DNA of 64,000 nucleotides from UJ101 sp965262705 (GCA_965262705.1 OZ253556.1:1550001-1614000), one strand, 5' to 3'; positions 23,963 through 33,586 are shown, numbered from the stretch's first letter. Notes: generated by a model from the sequence alone, not told the origin. A program made the numbers and translations.

Positions 23963-24976
23963 TTAAAATTTTTGCTTTTTTTCCCATTCCCATGCGGTTC
24001 TCAAGGATTCTTCTAAGGAGGCATTTGCCGTCCAATTCAAAATTTCTTTTGCTTTTTTTGTATCAGCATAGGCTGCGACAATATCTCCCGGTCGCCGTTG
24101 AGTTAATTTATAATTTAATGATAGGCCGGTCGCTCTTTCAAACGCTTTTACCACTTCTAACACAGTGCTTCCTTTACCTGTGCCGAGGTTATAGGCTTCA
24201 TAAGGGGTGGTATTTTCATTGGCAAGCAGCCTTTTTAGTGCTTTAACATGTGCTTGGGCTAGGTCAGAAACATAAATATAATCACGAATAGGAGTTCCAT
24301 CACGGGTTTCATAATCATTACCGAAAATAGAAAGGCATTCTCGTTTTCCAATAGCAGTTTGGGTAATGTAAGGAACTAAATTTTGAGGAACGCCCAAAGG
24401 CAGTTCCCCTATTTTTGCCGATTCGTGCGCTCCGATGGGATTAAAATAACGCAAAGCAATGACTTTTTTATGGTATGCCTTTGCATAATCCATTAGCATT
24501 TCTTCGCTCATCTGCTTGGTTTTTCCATAAGGAGATTCAGCGGTTTTAAAAGGCGCCTTTTCTGTGATGGGTAATGCTTCTGCCTGACCATAGACCGTAC
24601 AGGAAGAACTAAAAATAAAACCATCATTTCCTCTATTTTTCATTTCTTCTAATACATTGAGCAGAGAGGTAAGATTATTTTGATAATATAATAATGGATT
24701 TTCTACGCTTTCTCCAACGGCTTTTGAGGCAGCAAAATGAATAACGCCCATAATATCGTACTGATTGAAAAAGGCTTTTGTTTTGGCTTTGTTTTTTAAA
24801 TCAAAGCATTCAAAATCAGGTTTGATTCCTGTTATCAAAGCGATATTATCACAAACTTTTTTTTCTGAGTTAGATAAATCATCAATGATAACTACTTCAA
24901 ACCCTTCTTTTTGTAATTCGACTGCAGTATGAGAACCAATGTATCCTAATCCACCAGTAACCAATATTTTTTTCAT
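23963..24976 (-). CDS. galE: UDP-glucose 4-epimerase
   Basis: Interconverts UDP-glucose and UDP-galactose, feeding surface polysaccharide and galactose metabolism. 337 residues from ATG at 24976, where the Rossmann motif begins at once (MKKILVTGGLGYIGSHTA). The Tyr-x-x-x-Lys pair is in SPYGKTKQ and the Ser in FSSSCTVYG. A longer in-frame extension to 25126 overlaps the upstream gene and is rejected. Its ATG overlaps the stop of the upstream XrtF-associated gene by four bases (ATGA), so it is translationally coupled in an operon xrtF - associated gene - galE. Confidence 0.95.
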   Translation of the reverse strand: MKKILVTGGLGYIGSHTAVELQKEGFEVVIIDDLSNSEKKVCDNIALITGIKPDFECFDLKNKAKTKAFFNQYDIMGVIHFAASKAVGESVENPLLYYQNNLTSLLNVLEEMKNRGNDGFIFSSSCTVYGQAEALPITEKAPFKTAESPYGKTKQMSEEMLMDYAKAYHKKVIALRYFNPIGAHESAKIGELPLGVPQNLVPYITQTAIGKRECLSIFGNDYETRDGTPIRDYIYVSDLAQAHVKALKRLLANENTTPYEAYNLGTGKGSTVLEVVKAFERATGLSLNYKLTQRRPGDIVAAYADTKKAKEILNWTANASLEESLRTAWEWEKKQKF

Positions 24977-25401
24977 TTGCTCTTTTTTAAATAGAAAAAA
25001 GCTAAGGTAAGGATAATGCCCATAATCGGCTGAATTAAAAATCGTCTGATGTAAAATCCTAACATCAAACTGTAAGTAAACCCGGTGTGAATAAAATAAT
25101 AGTAAAGCGGCAGGAAAATAAGCCATCCTATCAGGAAAATAATGCTAGATGCTTTGAGGTAAGATTTTTTTTCAAAAAGCAGATAAATAATCCCTATGGA
25201 TAAAATAGCATTTATTGCATAGCGTAGGCTGATTGAAATCAGGTGTTTGGGAATATTCAAATTTGATAGGTAGCTTGGTTGATCATTTTGTTCAAAAAAA
25301 TATAAAAGTGGGTCATAAAATAAATCTATCTGATACACTCGAACCATAATAAGCCCTGATACAAGGATAATGAGTAAAAGATATCTCAATAGTTTATTCA
25401 T
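24973..25401 (-). CDS. Exosortase F system-associated membrane protein
   Basis: 142 residues with four or five hydrophobic helices (LLRYLLLIILVSGLIMV, AINAILSIGIIYLLF, ASSIIFLIGWLIFLPLYYY, MGIILTLAFFYL). The motif VRVYQIDLFYDPL near the N-terminus, together with the position immediately downstream of xrtF, matches the small protein always found next to exosortase F in Flavobacteriia. It overlaps xrtF and galE by four bases on each side. Role unknown; presumably helps XrtF. Confidence 0.88.
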   Translation of the reverse strand: MNKLLRYLLLIILVSGLIMVRVYQIDLFYDPLLYFFEQNDQPSYLSNLNIPKHLISISLRYAINAILSIGIIYLLFEKKSYLKASSIIFLIGWLIFLPLYYYFIHTGFTYSLMLGFYIRRFLIQPIMGIILTLAFFYLKKSK

Positions 25402-25934
25402 CGTTTAAAGATAAAAAATTGTATCCAAAGAATGCAAATAAGTATAACGGAACCGTAAATTACTCCAGGGAAAAATACATCGTGCATTAACTTAATATAA
25501 GGGGATTCAGTAAAAATTACTCGGGATAGAATGCTAATTCGCATTATATTTACTGTATGTACAAATAATATTCCGAATAAAGTATATAAAACGGTTGGAA
25601 GTATCTTTACACCAAAAGCTGTAATAAATGCAATCATAATAATCATAATCGAAATAGAATTACACCCTTCATTAATCAATGCGACTTTGTAATTGCCTAC
25701 AAAGAAATTCATATAAGGATTTTTTTCATCCTGTATTACCTGTGCATTTTCATATAGTATATTATATACGATAGAAGATTCTCTAGCGACTTCTTTTGTA
25801 TAAGGATCTGATTTTGAATTTCCTTCTTTCGTGTGTTGCGTCTGCTTTAAATAATAATCATATCCTAAAGTCAATACGAAATAGGTAATAAAAAATTTTA
25901 ATAAAAAGTATATTAGCGGCTTATATTTTTTCAT
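25398..25934 (-). CDS. xrtF: Exosortase family protein XrtF
   Basis: 178 residues from ATG at 25934. A multi-pass membrane cysteine transpeptidase relative. The predicted catalytic set is present: Cys in INEGCNSISIM, Arg in VNIMRISILSR and His in MHDVFFPGVIYG. Exosortases cut and anchor proteins with C-terminal sorting tails; the substrates of the F type are not well defined. First gene of the xrtF - associated protein - galE operon; the company of galE fits a link to surface glycans. An in-frame extension upstream to 25988 is not needed. Confidence 0.9.
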   Translation of the reverse strand: MKKYKPLIYFLLKFFITYFVLTLGYDYYLKQTQHTKEGNSKSDPYTKEVARESSIVYNILYENAQVIQDEKNPYMNFFVGNYKVALINEGCNSISIMIIMIAFITAFGVKILPTVLYTLFGILFVHTVNIMRISILSRVIFTESPYIKLMHDVFFPGVIYGSVILICILWIQFFIFKR

Positions 25935-26083
25935 TTCCTGCGTATGCTTAGCATCAGCTAATATATTAAAAGTTAGATATCCTTGCAAAATGGATAGGAT
26001 TTTATCTAGAACTTCTAAAATTAAACCCGCCTAGTGAACTCCATCCACAGTTTTCGAGAGCTAATACATTTACCCTTTATTTT

Positions 26084-26209
26084 CTTTTTTTGGGCGTTCC
26101 CGCCTGACGGCGGTCGGGCTATCCGCTAAATCTTTTTCTTGGGGCAGCCTCTCGCCCCAAGAAAAAGGATACCGCTGCTATCCCTAACGCACGCCCCGCA
26201 AAGCCCCCG
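26084..26209 (-). repeat. SR-1 structured repeat, copy B
   Basis: Same boxes as copy A on the minus strand. Hairpin 1 is CTTTTTCTTGGGGC with GCCCCAAGAAAAAG; hairpin 2 is only CCGCC / GGCGG with loop GTCA, different from copies A and C. Lies upstream of xrtF. Confidence 0.85.
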
Positions 26210-26267
26210 AATTGAGACCTTTATTTTACTTCTAAACAGCCATCTTTAAACAATTAAAAAATATATG

Positions 26268-26430
26268 AAGACCATTGCAGAATATATAAAATATCCATAT
26301 ACAGAAGCATTTAGCTTCAAACGGCGCCCTTCTCAAAAAATGAAAATCCTCCACACCCATAAGGTTGCTCCGGGGTTTAATTTTTATCGGGCGTTGCATT
26401 ATTGGCGAGAGTGCTTTTTGCAATGGTCTC
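26268..26430 (+). repeat. MITE-F, full length
   Basis: AAGACCATTGCAGAATATAT to TTTTTGCAATGGTCTC; note the A/T change present in both terminal repeats (ACCATTGCA / TGCAATGGT), so the ends co-vary. Central hairpin AAAAATGAAAATCC...GGGTTTAATTTTT. Confidence 0.9.
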
Positions 26431-26507
26431 GCTTTTGTTGCCAAATTTACAAATCGAACCCCTTTAGCCAATGCTTAATTTTGTAAAACAGGCGGTTAAT
26501 TTTAGCG

Positions 26508-29087
26508 CTAAAACCTTAATCTCAAACCTACTTTTATACCAAATTTTTTAGCTTTAGGGTGGTCTAAATAATTCCCCCTCCAATTAAAGTCAATTCTAAA
26601 GAATCGTAAATTTCCCAGCCCGATATTTTCTATTCCAAAACCGTATTCATAGTAAGGTTTGTTTTCTTTAAAACCATATTGTTGTATATTTTCTCTTAAT
26701 TTATGATCTGCTATCATATTTAGATTGTTTGTAGATAATTTTCCCCACACCCCTCTAAGAAAAAAGATTTCTCGAAATTTTAATTTTTTAATCAGTGGAA
26801 TTTTATTGAACAAGCGACCCCCTAGATGATGCTCAAAGTGCATTGAGGCATAACGATCAGTAACGAATTCATAGTAATTCATTAAACCGAAGGTATTAGC
26901 TACGTATCCATAAGATTCGTTAGCAGGTATAATATTTAGCAGTGATAGCGGAATATTTCCGAAAGTTTTTGCAAAAGAAAGTGTAGTTTGAAATACGCCT
27001 AAGGTACTAAGCAAAATCGGCTGCTTATATAGACCTTCAATTTTATCATAATTAAAAGTTGAATGTAAGGCACCTTTTAACCCCTTAGTATATTTAACAA
27101 TAATCGTAGGATAGATTGTAATGGGATCAAAATTATAGCGTTCAACTCCCGAACCTGCAAACTTTCTTCCAGGGTATGCTGAAAAGGAGAGCGCTATTCT
27201 GGAGTCTGTTAGATGGCTAATAGTCTTAGTATTAGCTGTTGGATTCGATTCGGGTTGTAAATAAAAATCAGCGTTAAAAACACTGCTTGCAGATTTAATC
27301 GTTTGATAGGTCGCGTCCAAACGAAGTTTTCCATTCACAAACAGTTCAAACGAAGTGAAAACGTTGGTTTTGTTTAAAGTACTTAATTGATTATTTCCTC
27401 CTCCCGATAAAATGGAAGAGGAGCCAAAAGAACGCGTTAAAACGCCTTCATCTGAAATAAGTTGTGAACCCAGTTGTTCAATATCTCGTTTAGTTCCTAC
27501 TCCTACAATCCACCGGCTGGGTCTATTGAGCAAATACTTCCCCTCTATCCCATATTTAAATTGTTTATCCTTTGTTCCGTAGGCCAAATAGCCCCTTAAA
27601 CGTGCCCGGTCATTCACATCAAACCACGTACGAAAACCGCTTCTTATACGTATTCCTTCTATATCATTGCTCCCTATCGTATTGTAAATATTTCCGTATT
27701 CTATTTTTCCGGTAGGAAGGTATCCTGTTGACAATACTTCTACAGCATCTACAATATGTTGAAAACGAGGAATTTTATTTAAACTATCTAAAGTTTCGTA
27801 AATTCCCTTTTCATTTTTGCCTAATGCTTCATAACGATTTTTTTTCCAAAATTCATCGGATTTATCATAAACGCTTTTTTTATAGGGGTTCTTTTTTACA
27901 TCATAAAAGGCAGATGGTCTATGTAAATCGAACACATAATTTTTAAAAATGCGTGTTCTTCGAGCATACATTCCCTTAGCTTTTTTTCGTTTACTAATTA
28001 AGGATAAATTCAATAAAGCATAATCTGATTTTGTAATAAAAACAGAATCATTAAGTACCTCATACGCTTGTTCGATATAAATATCCTTGACAAAATTTGC
28101 ATTAATGTCCTTGTTTGCTTTCAAAGTAATGTCGCTAACTGCCCACAATTTATCTACTATCCATACTGTTCCTTCAAAAGCTAAGCTAATTCTATTTTTA
28201 GGAAAATATTTCATACGATAGGTCTTCTTTCCGTCAATATAAATTGAATCAACTAATTGATATTCATAAAAGCTAAATCCATTACTTGCTAAGGGGCTGG
28301 CAAAAGGCTTATTAAATAAAACAATTTGATTATCATAAATATCAAAATCAGTATATAGTTCCTTCACGGTTCCAATTAATGCATATCTATTCTCGAAACC
28401 AGAGGCTTTATTGGCAATTAGGTCTTTACGCTTTTTTTTAGGTTTGTTCAATCCATAAACTTTCGATAGTGATTCGTTTAAAAAAATGGGTAAAAAGGCA
28501 TCTCCAAAAATTTTCGAAGTATCCATCTTATTAAAAATAAAATGAAACTTGTTAAAAATCTTCTTCTTAGTGAACTGACTATCTATACTATTTATATCTA
28601 ACTCTATTTTTTGATATTTATCATATTGATAATCATGCACTTTTTTCAATCCATTATGCTTACGATGCGCCCACACATTTCGCAAGATTCGATAGGCAGG
28701 ATTTTCTTTTTTCGAGCGATATTTAATCCTTTTTTTACCCCTTACCACCACCTTACCTAACTTGTTAGCATCATCTAAATAAAGTTTTAATGTAACTTTA
28801 ATTTCTTGATAACCCTCCTTAACTTTTATAATTTTATCCTCAAATCCTGTAAAACTGACTTTTATTTCTGGATAATAGGTATCCGATTGTAAATAAAAAT
28901 TACCCTCTATATCTGAAGCAGTGCCCACATTGGTATCTTTAAAGTAAATATCCGCATAAGGCAATGTTTGACCTTCTTCATCGAAAACCTGCCCCTTTAT
29001 CTTGACCTGAGCCCGTAATCCGATCCCTATAAATAACAAAGTGAAGAACATATAAAGACCGCTTCCTTTCATTCTAATTTTTCCCAT
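26508..29087 (-). CDS. DUF5686 outer-membrane protein with carboxypeptidase-like domain
   Basis: 859 residues from ATG at 29087. A signal peptide (LYMFFTLLFIGIGLRAQ) is followed by a CarboxypepD-regulatory-like beta-sandwich (VKIKGQVFDEEGQTLPYADIY, about residues 25-110), a long middle part, and a C-terminal half rich in alternating aromatic/polar strands ending in GIKVGLRLRF, the terminal Phe expected for an outer-membrane beta-barrel. Architecture matches the DUF5686 family of Bacteroidota, usually considered TonB-system-like but lacking a plug. Function unknown. The gap before the next gene is filled with repeats. Confidence 0.88.
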   Translation of the reverse strand: MGKIRMKGSGLYMFFTLLFIGIGLRAQVKIKGQVFDEEGQTLPYADIYFKDTNVGTASDIEGNFYLQSDTYYPEIKVSFTGFEDKIIKVKEGYQEIKVTLKLYLDDANKLGKVVVRGKKRIKYRSKKENPAYRILRNVWAHRKHNGLKKVHDYQYDKYQKIELDINSIDSQFTKKKIFNKFHFIFNKMDTSKIFGDAFLPIFLNESLSKVYGLNKPKKKRKDLIANKASGFENRYALIGTVKELYTDFDIYDNQIVLFNKPFASPLASNGFSFYEYQLVDSIYIDGKKTYRMKYFPKNRISLAFEGTVWIVDKLWAVSDITLKANKDINANFVKDIYIEQAYEVLNDSVFITKSDYALLNLSLISKRKKAKGMYARRTRIFKNYVFDLHRPSAFYDVKKNPYKKSVYDKSDEFWKKNRYEALGKNEKGIYETLDSLNKIPRFQHIVDAVEVLSTGYLPTGKIEYGNIYNTIGSNDIEGIRIRSGFRTWFDVNDRARLRGYLAYGTKDKQFKYGIEGKYLLNRPSRWIVGVGTKRDIEQLGSQLISDEGVLTRSFGSSSILSGGGNNQLSTLNKTNVFTSFELFVNGKLRLDATYQTIKSASSVFNADFYLQPESNPTANTKTISHLTDSRIALSFSAYPGRKFAGSGVERYNFDPITIYPTIIVKYTKGLKGALHSTFNYDKIEGLYKQPILLSTLGVFQTTLSFAKTFGNIPLSLLNIIPANESYGYVANTFGLMNYYEFVTDRYASMHFEHHLGGRLFNKIPLIKKLKFREIFFLRGVWGKLSTNNLNMIADHKLRENIQQYGFKENKPYYEYGFGIENIGLGNLRFFRIDFNWRGNYLDHPKAKKFGIKVGLRLRF

Positions 29088-29204
29088 GCCTAAAAACGAC
29101 AGCAAAGGTAACAAAATATCATTCTTATACTTATTTGAGACCTTTTTAGCCATCTAAGAAAATAAGCACTTCCTTTTTTGACCTTTCAAATTCATTTATT
29201 TCTT

Positions 29205-29342
29205 GGGCGTTCCCTTTTTTGAGCAGGCTTAGCCTGCTCAAAAAAGGTCGGGCTATCCGCTAAATCTTTTTCTTGGGGCAGAGCCTCTGCCCCAAGAAAA
29301 AGTATACCGCTCCTATCCCTAACGCATCCTCCCGCAAAGGCC
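29205..29342 (-). repeat. SR-1 structured repeat, copy C
   Basis: Same boxes on the minus strand. Hairpin 2 is CCTTTTTTGAGCAGGC / GCCTGCTCAAAAAAGG, a third distinct sequence that still pairs perfectly; hairpin 1 extends through CAGAG/CTCTG. Confidence 0.85.
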
Positions 29343-29353
29343 ATTTAAAACAC

Positions 29354-29452
29354 GAGACCTTTAGCTTCGCTGACCTGCCGTTGCAAAAAAAGCCCTTTAG
29401 CTAGTAAAATGCAACGCCTAAAAACTGTAAGTTAGCGCAAGCTAAAGCGCTC
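29354..29452. repeat. Degenerate MITE-F
   Basis: GAGACCTTTAGCTTCGCTGA at one end, ATGCAACGCCT inside, and GTAAGTTAGCGCAAGCTAAA near the other. Confidence 0.6.
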
Positions 29453-29513
29453 AACCATTAATACCAGTAGTAAGAATAGAAGTAAGTAATCAACCTAAAT
29501 ACAAAATAGAATC

Positions 29514-29696
29514 AAGACCATTGCAGCATATAAAATATCCATATATAGAAGCCTCCCGCTTTAAACGGCGCCCTTCTTAAAAAATTAAACTCCTCCACAC
29601 CCAAGAGGTTGCTCCGGTGTTTAACTTTGCTGACTTGCAGTTAATTTTTATTGGGCGTTGCATTTTACCAGTTAAAGGGCTTTTTGCAATGCTCTT
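29514..29696 (+). repeat. MITE-F, near full length
   Basis: AAGACCATTGCAGCATATAA to GCTTTTTGCAATGCTCTTG; central hairpin interrupted by a GCTGACTTGCAGTT module between GTTTAACTT and AATTTTTAT. Confidence 0.85.
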
Positions 29697-29721
29697 GAAT
29701 CATTTCTTTTATGTATAAAAT

Positions 29722-29825
29722 GAGTCTTGATGTTTTTCTAGAAAAGTCTTGATGTTTTTTCAGAAAAGTCTTGATGTTTTTCTAAAAAAGTCTTGATGTT
29801 TTTCTAAAAAAGTCTTGATGTTTTT
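29722..29825 (+). repeat. 22-bp tandem repeat, five units
   Basis: Five units of AGTCTTGATGTTTTTCT plus a short A-rich spacer. The array lies about 110 bp upstream of the tgt promoter box. Unit identity is high and spacing is 22-23 bp. Confidence 0.85.
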
Positions 29826-29934
29826 ATACTATAATATTAAGGATTGTGCCTTTAAATATATTCACCAAGAAAAAAAGTATAATTTGTAAAACACGTATTT
29901 ATCATAAAATAACCTGCCCATACTTTAAAAATGA

Positions 29935-29942
29935 TAATTTTG
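29935..29942 (+). promoter_or_regulatory. Probable tgt -7 box
   Basis: TAATTTTG fits TAnnTTTG, 27 bp upstream of the tgt ATG. Confidence 0.45.
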
Positions 29943-29969
29943 TTGCTCTTGTTAAGTTATTTATAGTGT

Positions 29970-31100
29970 ATGAAATTTACCATAGAAACCACCGATTTAA
30001 ACACAAGGGCACGAGCCGGTGAACTTACGCTAAGCCATGGGAAAATAAAAACACCGATTTTTATGCCCGTAGGGACAGCAGGTACTGTAAAATCAGTTCA
30101 TCAACGAGAATTACAAAAAGATATAAAGGCCCAAATCATATTAGGCAATACCTATCATCTATACCTTCGTCCGGGAATTGAAATTCTTCAGCAAGCCGGT
30201 GGTTTGCATAGGTTTATGAGCTGGGAGCGCCCTATTCTAACTGATTCAGGAGGGTATCAAGTCTATTCATTGTCTAAAAGAAGAAAGATAACCGAAGAAG
30301 GAGTTAGTTTTAAATCCCATATTGATGGGAGTTATCATTTTTTTTCTCCAGAAAAGGTCATGCAAATTGAGCGTAAAATTGGAGCAGATATTATCATGGC
30401 TTTTGACGAATGTACGCCCTACCCTTGTGATTATTCCTACGCTGAAAAAAGTATGAAAACGACCCATAGTTGGTTAGCTCGCTGCGATAAATGGTTAAAA
30501 CAAAACCCAGAAATTTATTCCTATAGACAAAGTTTTTTCCCTATTGTGCAAGGAAGTATTTATAAAGATTTACGTATAGCATCAGCTGAAACCATTGCTT
30601 CTTTTGCTGCCGATGGAAATGCTATCGGAGGGCTAAGCGTAGGAGAGCCGTCTGAGAAAATGTACGCCATGACGGAAGTCGTTTGCGAAATTTTACCTAA
30701 AGACAAACCTCGTTATTTAATGGGAGTAGGAACGCCGATAAATATATTGGAAAGTATTGCATTAGGCGTTGATATGTTTGATTGTGTAATGCCTACCCGT
30801 AATGCTAGAAATGGGCAACTGTTCACCTGGGAAGGAAGGATAAATATTAAAAATAAAAAATGGGAAAATGATTTCTCTCCTCTTGACCCGCAAGGTACGG
30901 CATATGTTGATCAAGTTTATTCAAAAGCTTATCTACGACATTTGTTTCAGGCAAAGGAATATTTAGCCAAACAAATTGCCTCTATTCATAACTTAGCTTT
31001 TTATTTAGAGCTGGCAACTCAAGCCCGTCAGCATATTATTTCGGGCGATTTTAGCCAGTGGAAAGAGCGGGTTGTTAAAACTTTAGGACAGCGGTTATAA
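29970..31100 (+). CDS. tgt: Queuine / preQ1 tRNA-ribosyltransferase
   Basis: Exchanges G34 for preQ1 in tRNAs with GUN anticodons, a step of queuosine synthesis. 376 residues, normal length. Motifs: IFMPVGTAGTVKSVHQRE at the N-terminus, LTDSGGYQVYSL with the catalytic Asp in the first half, LMGVGTPINILESIALGVDMFDCVMPTRNAR with the second catalytic Asp. The canonical zinc-site CxCxxC is not visible: the region after GRINIKNKKW reads DFSPLDPQGTAYV where Cys residues are expected, as is seen in some Bacteroidota Tgt proteins. Converges with engB, the 3' ends overlapping by 6 bp. queD at 54.8 kb belongs to the same pathway. Confidence 0.94.
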   Translation: MKFTIETTDLNTRARAGELTLSHGKIKTPIFMPVGTAGTVKSVHQRELQKDIKAQIILGNTYHLYLRPGIEILQQAGGLHRFMSWERPILTDSGGYQVYSLSKRRKITEEGVSFKSHIDGSYHFFSPEKVMQIERKIGADIIMAFDECTPYPCDYSYAEKSMKTTHSWLARCDKWLKQNPEIYSYRQSFFPIVQGSIYKDLRIASAETIASFAADGNAIGGLSVGEPSEKMYAMTEVVCEILPKDKPRYLMGVGTPINILESIALGVDMFDCVMPTRNARNGQLFTWEGRINIKNKKWENDFSPLDPQGTAYVDQVYSKAYLRHLFQAKEYLAKQIASIHNLAFYLELATQARQHIISGDFSQWKERVVKTLGQRL

Positions 31101-31691
31101 ATTGTGATTAAGCCGGTAAATATAATTTAAAATAGGTTCTTTTCCAGTTTTTGAAACGGCAGATGAGATAAAATACTGCGGCATTTCTTCCCATTGTTCC
31201 AGTAAGCGAACTTTATACATATCAATGTTTTTTTGCAGTTTGTTTTTCCCTAATTTATCCGCCTTGGTAAAGATAATAGAAAACGGAATTTCATTTACAC
31301 CGAGCCATTCTATAAATGCTAAATCTATTTTTTGGGGTGAGTGTCGGACATCGACCAATACGAATACATTGATCAAATTATTACGGTTTATGATGTATTG
31401 TGTATTCATTGTGTTAAATTGATGCCTTATCTTCTTGGAAACTTTAGCATACCCATAGCCCGGTAAATCAACTAAGTACCAGCTATCATTGATTAAAAAA
31501 TGATTAATTAAGCGTGTTTTTCCTGGGCTTCCAGAGGTTTTTGCCAATTTTCTTTGACCAACCAGCATATTGATAAGTGAGGATTTTCCAACGTTTGACC
31601 GACCAATAAACGCATATTCCGGCTTATTGGTTTGCGGGCATTTTTTATAATCTGTATTGCTGACGCTAAACTGTGCTTTTTTAATTTCCAT
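31095..31691 (-). CDS. engB: Ribosome biogenesis GTPase EngB/YsxC/YihA
   Basis: 198-residue TRAFAC GTPase needed for 50S assembly. G1 GRSNVGKSSL, G2 Thr in GSPGKTRLINHF, G3 DLPGYGYAK, G4 TKADK and G5 SSAVSKTG are all visible. ATG at 31691. Overlaps the end of tgt by six bases on the opposite strand. Confidence 0.95.
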   Translation of the reverse strand: MEIKKAQFSVSNTDYKKCPQTNKPEYAFIGRSNVGKSSLINMLVGQRKLAKTSGSPGKTRLINHFLINDSWYLVDLPGYGYAKVSKKIRHQFNTMNTQYIINRNNLINVFVLVDVRHSPQKIDLAFIEWLGVNEIPFSIIFTKADKLGKNKLQKNIDMYKVRLLEQWEEMPQYFISSAVSKTGKEPILNYIYRLNHNL

Positions 31692-31771
31692 AAGGATATT
31701 TTATGAAGTGGTTTATCAGACCATTCAATTTTTATTATAATCCATTTCGATGGATAAAAATATAAATACCC

Positions 31772-31978
31772 TTAGCTATTGCTGACTTTAGCTTGCGCTG
31801 ACTTGCAGTTCAGTTCGCTTCAAACGGCGCAATTCTGAAAAAAATTAAAATTCTCCACACCCAAAAGGTTGCTCCGGTGTTTAATTTTTAGCTTACGCTA
31901 ACTCACAGTTCTCGGGCATTGCATTGTATGGGCTGAAAGTGCTTCTCGCAGCTGCAAGTAAGCAATAGCTAAGGGTCT
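31772..31978. repeat. Degenerate MITE-F
   Basis: Central hairpin AAAAATTAAAATTCTCCACA...GGTTGCTCCGGTGTTTAATT is intact; GCTGACTT modules on both sides; right end GGGTCTC at 31978, left end worn away. Confidence 0.75.
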
Positions 31979-31980
31979 CT

Positions 31981-32745
31981 TTATTTTTTTACTACCTTAT
32001 TTAACCATCTTTCAAGATATTGGTTAAAAAGCTCAGGATGTTCCATCATAGGAGCATGTCCGCATTTGTCTATCCAAACTAATTCACTATTAGATAATCT
32101 TGCATGAAATTCTTCTGCAACTTCAGGAGGAGTTATTTTATCTTGTTTACCCCATAAAATAAGCGCAGGTTGGAAGATGTTTTTTAAATCCTTAGTCATA
32201 TTATGTCTCATAGCCGCCCGTGCTATATATATAATTTTTAATGCTTTAGACCTATTATTTAATGTGTTGTAAACTTCATCTATTACCTCTTTTGTAGCAA
32301 TATCCGGACTATAAAAAATACTTTGTGAGCCTTGCTTAACATAATTATAATCACTTCTTTTAGGAAAGGATTCACCAAAAGATCTTTCATAGAGTCCGGA
32401 ACTTCCGGTAAGAACAAAAGAATGTACAATTTCAGGATATTTAAGTGCGGTAATTAGAGCGATATGCCCGCCTAAAGAATTCCCTATCAAAGTTGCCTTT
32501 TCAATTTCCAAATCGTTCATAAAGTCGGAAACGAATTTGGCAAATACCCCTAATTTGTGGGTTATAATCGTTGAGGTATATAAAGGGAGCTCAGGAATAA
32601 TAACTCTAAAACCGCGCAGGCTGAAATAGCTAATCACACCATCAAAATTGCTAAGCCCGCCCATTAAACCATGTAATAATAACAAAGGATGTCCCTCTCC
32701 TTCCTCTATATAAACATATTTCTTTTTTTTCCCTTTAAATAGCAT
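31981..32745 (-). CDS. Alpha/beta hydrolase
   Basis: 254 residues. Oxyanion segment LLLHGLMGGLSNF, nucleophile elbow Gly-Asn-Ser-Leu-Gly-Gly (LIGNSLGGHIAL), the Asp in ILWGKQDKITPPE and the His in CGHAPMMEHPELF: a complete Ser-Asp-His triad. The family includes esterases, C-C hydrolases and haloperoxidase-like enzymes; the substrate cannot be inferred. Close homologues near MenH or BioH exist, but no pathway neighbours are present. Its 5' side abuts IS copy 2. Confidence 0.85.
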   Translation of the reverse strand: MLFKGKKKKYVYIEEGEGHPLLLLHGLMGGLSNFDGVISYFSLRGFRVIIPELPLYTSTIITHKLGVFAKFVSDFMNDLEIEKATLIGNSLGGHIALITALKYPEIVHSFVLTGSSGLYERSFGESFPKRSDYNYVKQGSQSIFYSPDIATKEVIDEVYNTLNNRSKALKIIYIARAAMRHNMTKDLKNIFQPALILWGKQDKITPPEVAEEFHARLSNSELVWIDKCGHAPMMEHPELFNQYLERWLNKVVKK

Positions 32746-33101
32746 AGGTATGCAGTCGTTAGCACAAAAGTAGGTATTTTTTATATTATATTAAGACCAT
32801 TGCAAAACTTAATGTTTTTTAGGATAGTGTTTTCGGGAGTTATTTTTAGGAGATTATGATAAACTTTTTTTTATTTCTATCTCTTTTTTGAACCATTAAA
32901 GGACTCTTTTTTTGCTTTATCTTGATTTGATGACTTGCAATTCTCTCAATTTTTACAACTAGACACCAGTATCCCTTAACTCCGATATAAATTATAACTT
33001 ATCGCCTCCATCAGGTTTTGCGTATGCATCTTTGCTATCCCGCTATATCTTGCCAGCCCCGCCTGAAAACCATCGCTTTATGCTTCCGAATGTGCGTTCT
33101 A

Positions 33102-33123
33102 TACTTCGATAAACTCAGTAACC
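33102..33123 (-). repeat. REP-F arm inside IS copy 2
   Basis: TACTTCGATAAACTCAGTAA then CC, the same position as the 22574 insertion in copy 1. Confidence 0.7.
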
Positions 33124-33540
33124 TTTTTAAAGCTTGTTTCCCCTACTCGTTTATTGAACTTCTTCTCAAAATCCGTTAATGGCTTTCCCCTTTTCGCTTT
33201 CTTCAGTATATGATTCTTCAACTTTCTCTTGTTTAACAAACTCGCATTTTTCTCTGATTCATAGCCCTTATCCCCTTTTAAGGAAATCCCCTCTAATAGG
33301 TCTGCAGACGCTAAAACCTCCTGTAAATTGCTCCCCTCGTTTACACTTGCTTTCGTTGTTACCAAGTACCAGACCTTCTTCAATCGCTGTTCTAAATCTA
33401 CTCAAAGTACTATGATCAGGCGAGGATTGCCCTAGGCGTAAACCACAAAAATAACTGAAGGAAAGACTGTCATTTACCCTATCTTCCACTTCGTAATCGC
33501 TTAATCCATACCCGGTTTGTAATAAACGCATCTTGAATAA

Positions 33541-33586
33541 TACTTCGACAAATGGTTACTGAGCCTAGTCGAAGTACTCAGCAACC
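33541..33586. repeat. REP-F palindrome inside IS copy 2
   Basis: Both arms kept: GGTTACTGAGCCTAGTCGAA and GTACTCAGCAACC form a stem-loop; an extra TACTTCGACAAAT precedes it. Same transposase codon as the shorter insertion in copy 1. Confidence 0.8.

Noticed and set aside
29722..29825. CRISPR array
   Set aside because: Units are directly adjacent with only a few A/T bases between; no unique spacers and no cas genes.
33099..33383. Separate gene in IS copy 2 (94 codons)
   Set aside because: C-terminal piece of the dead transposase, ended by the REP-F insertion.
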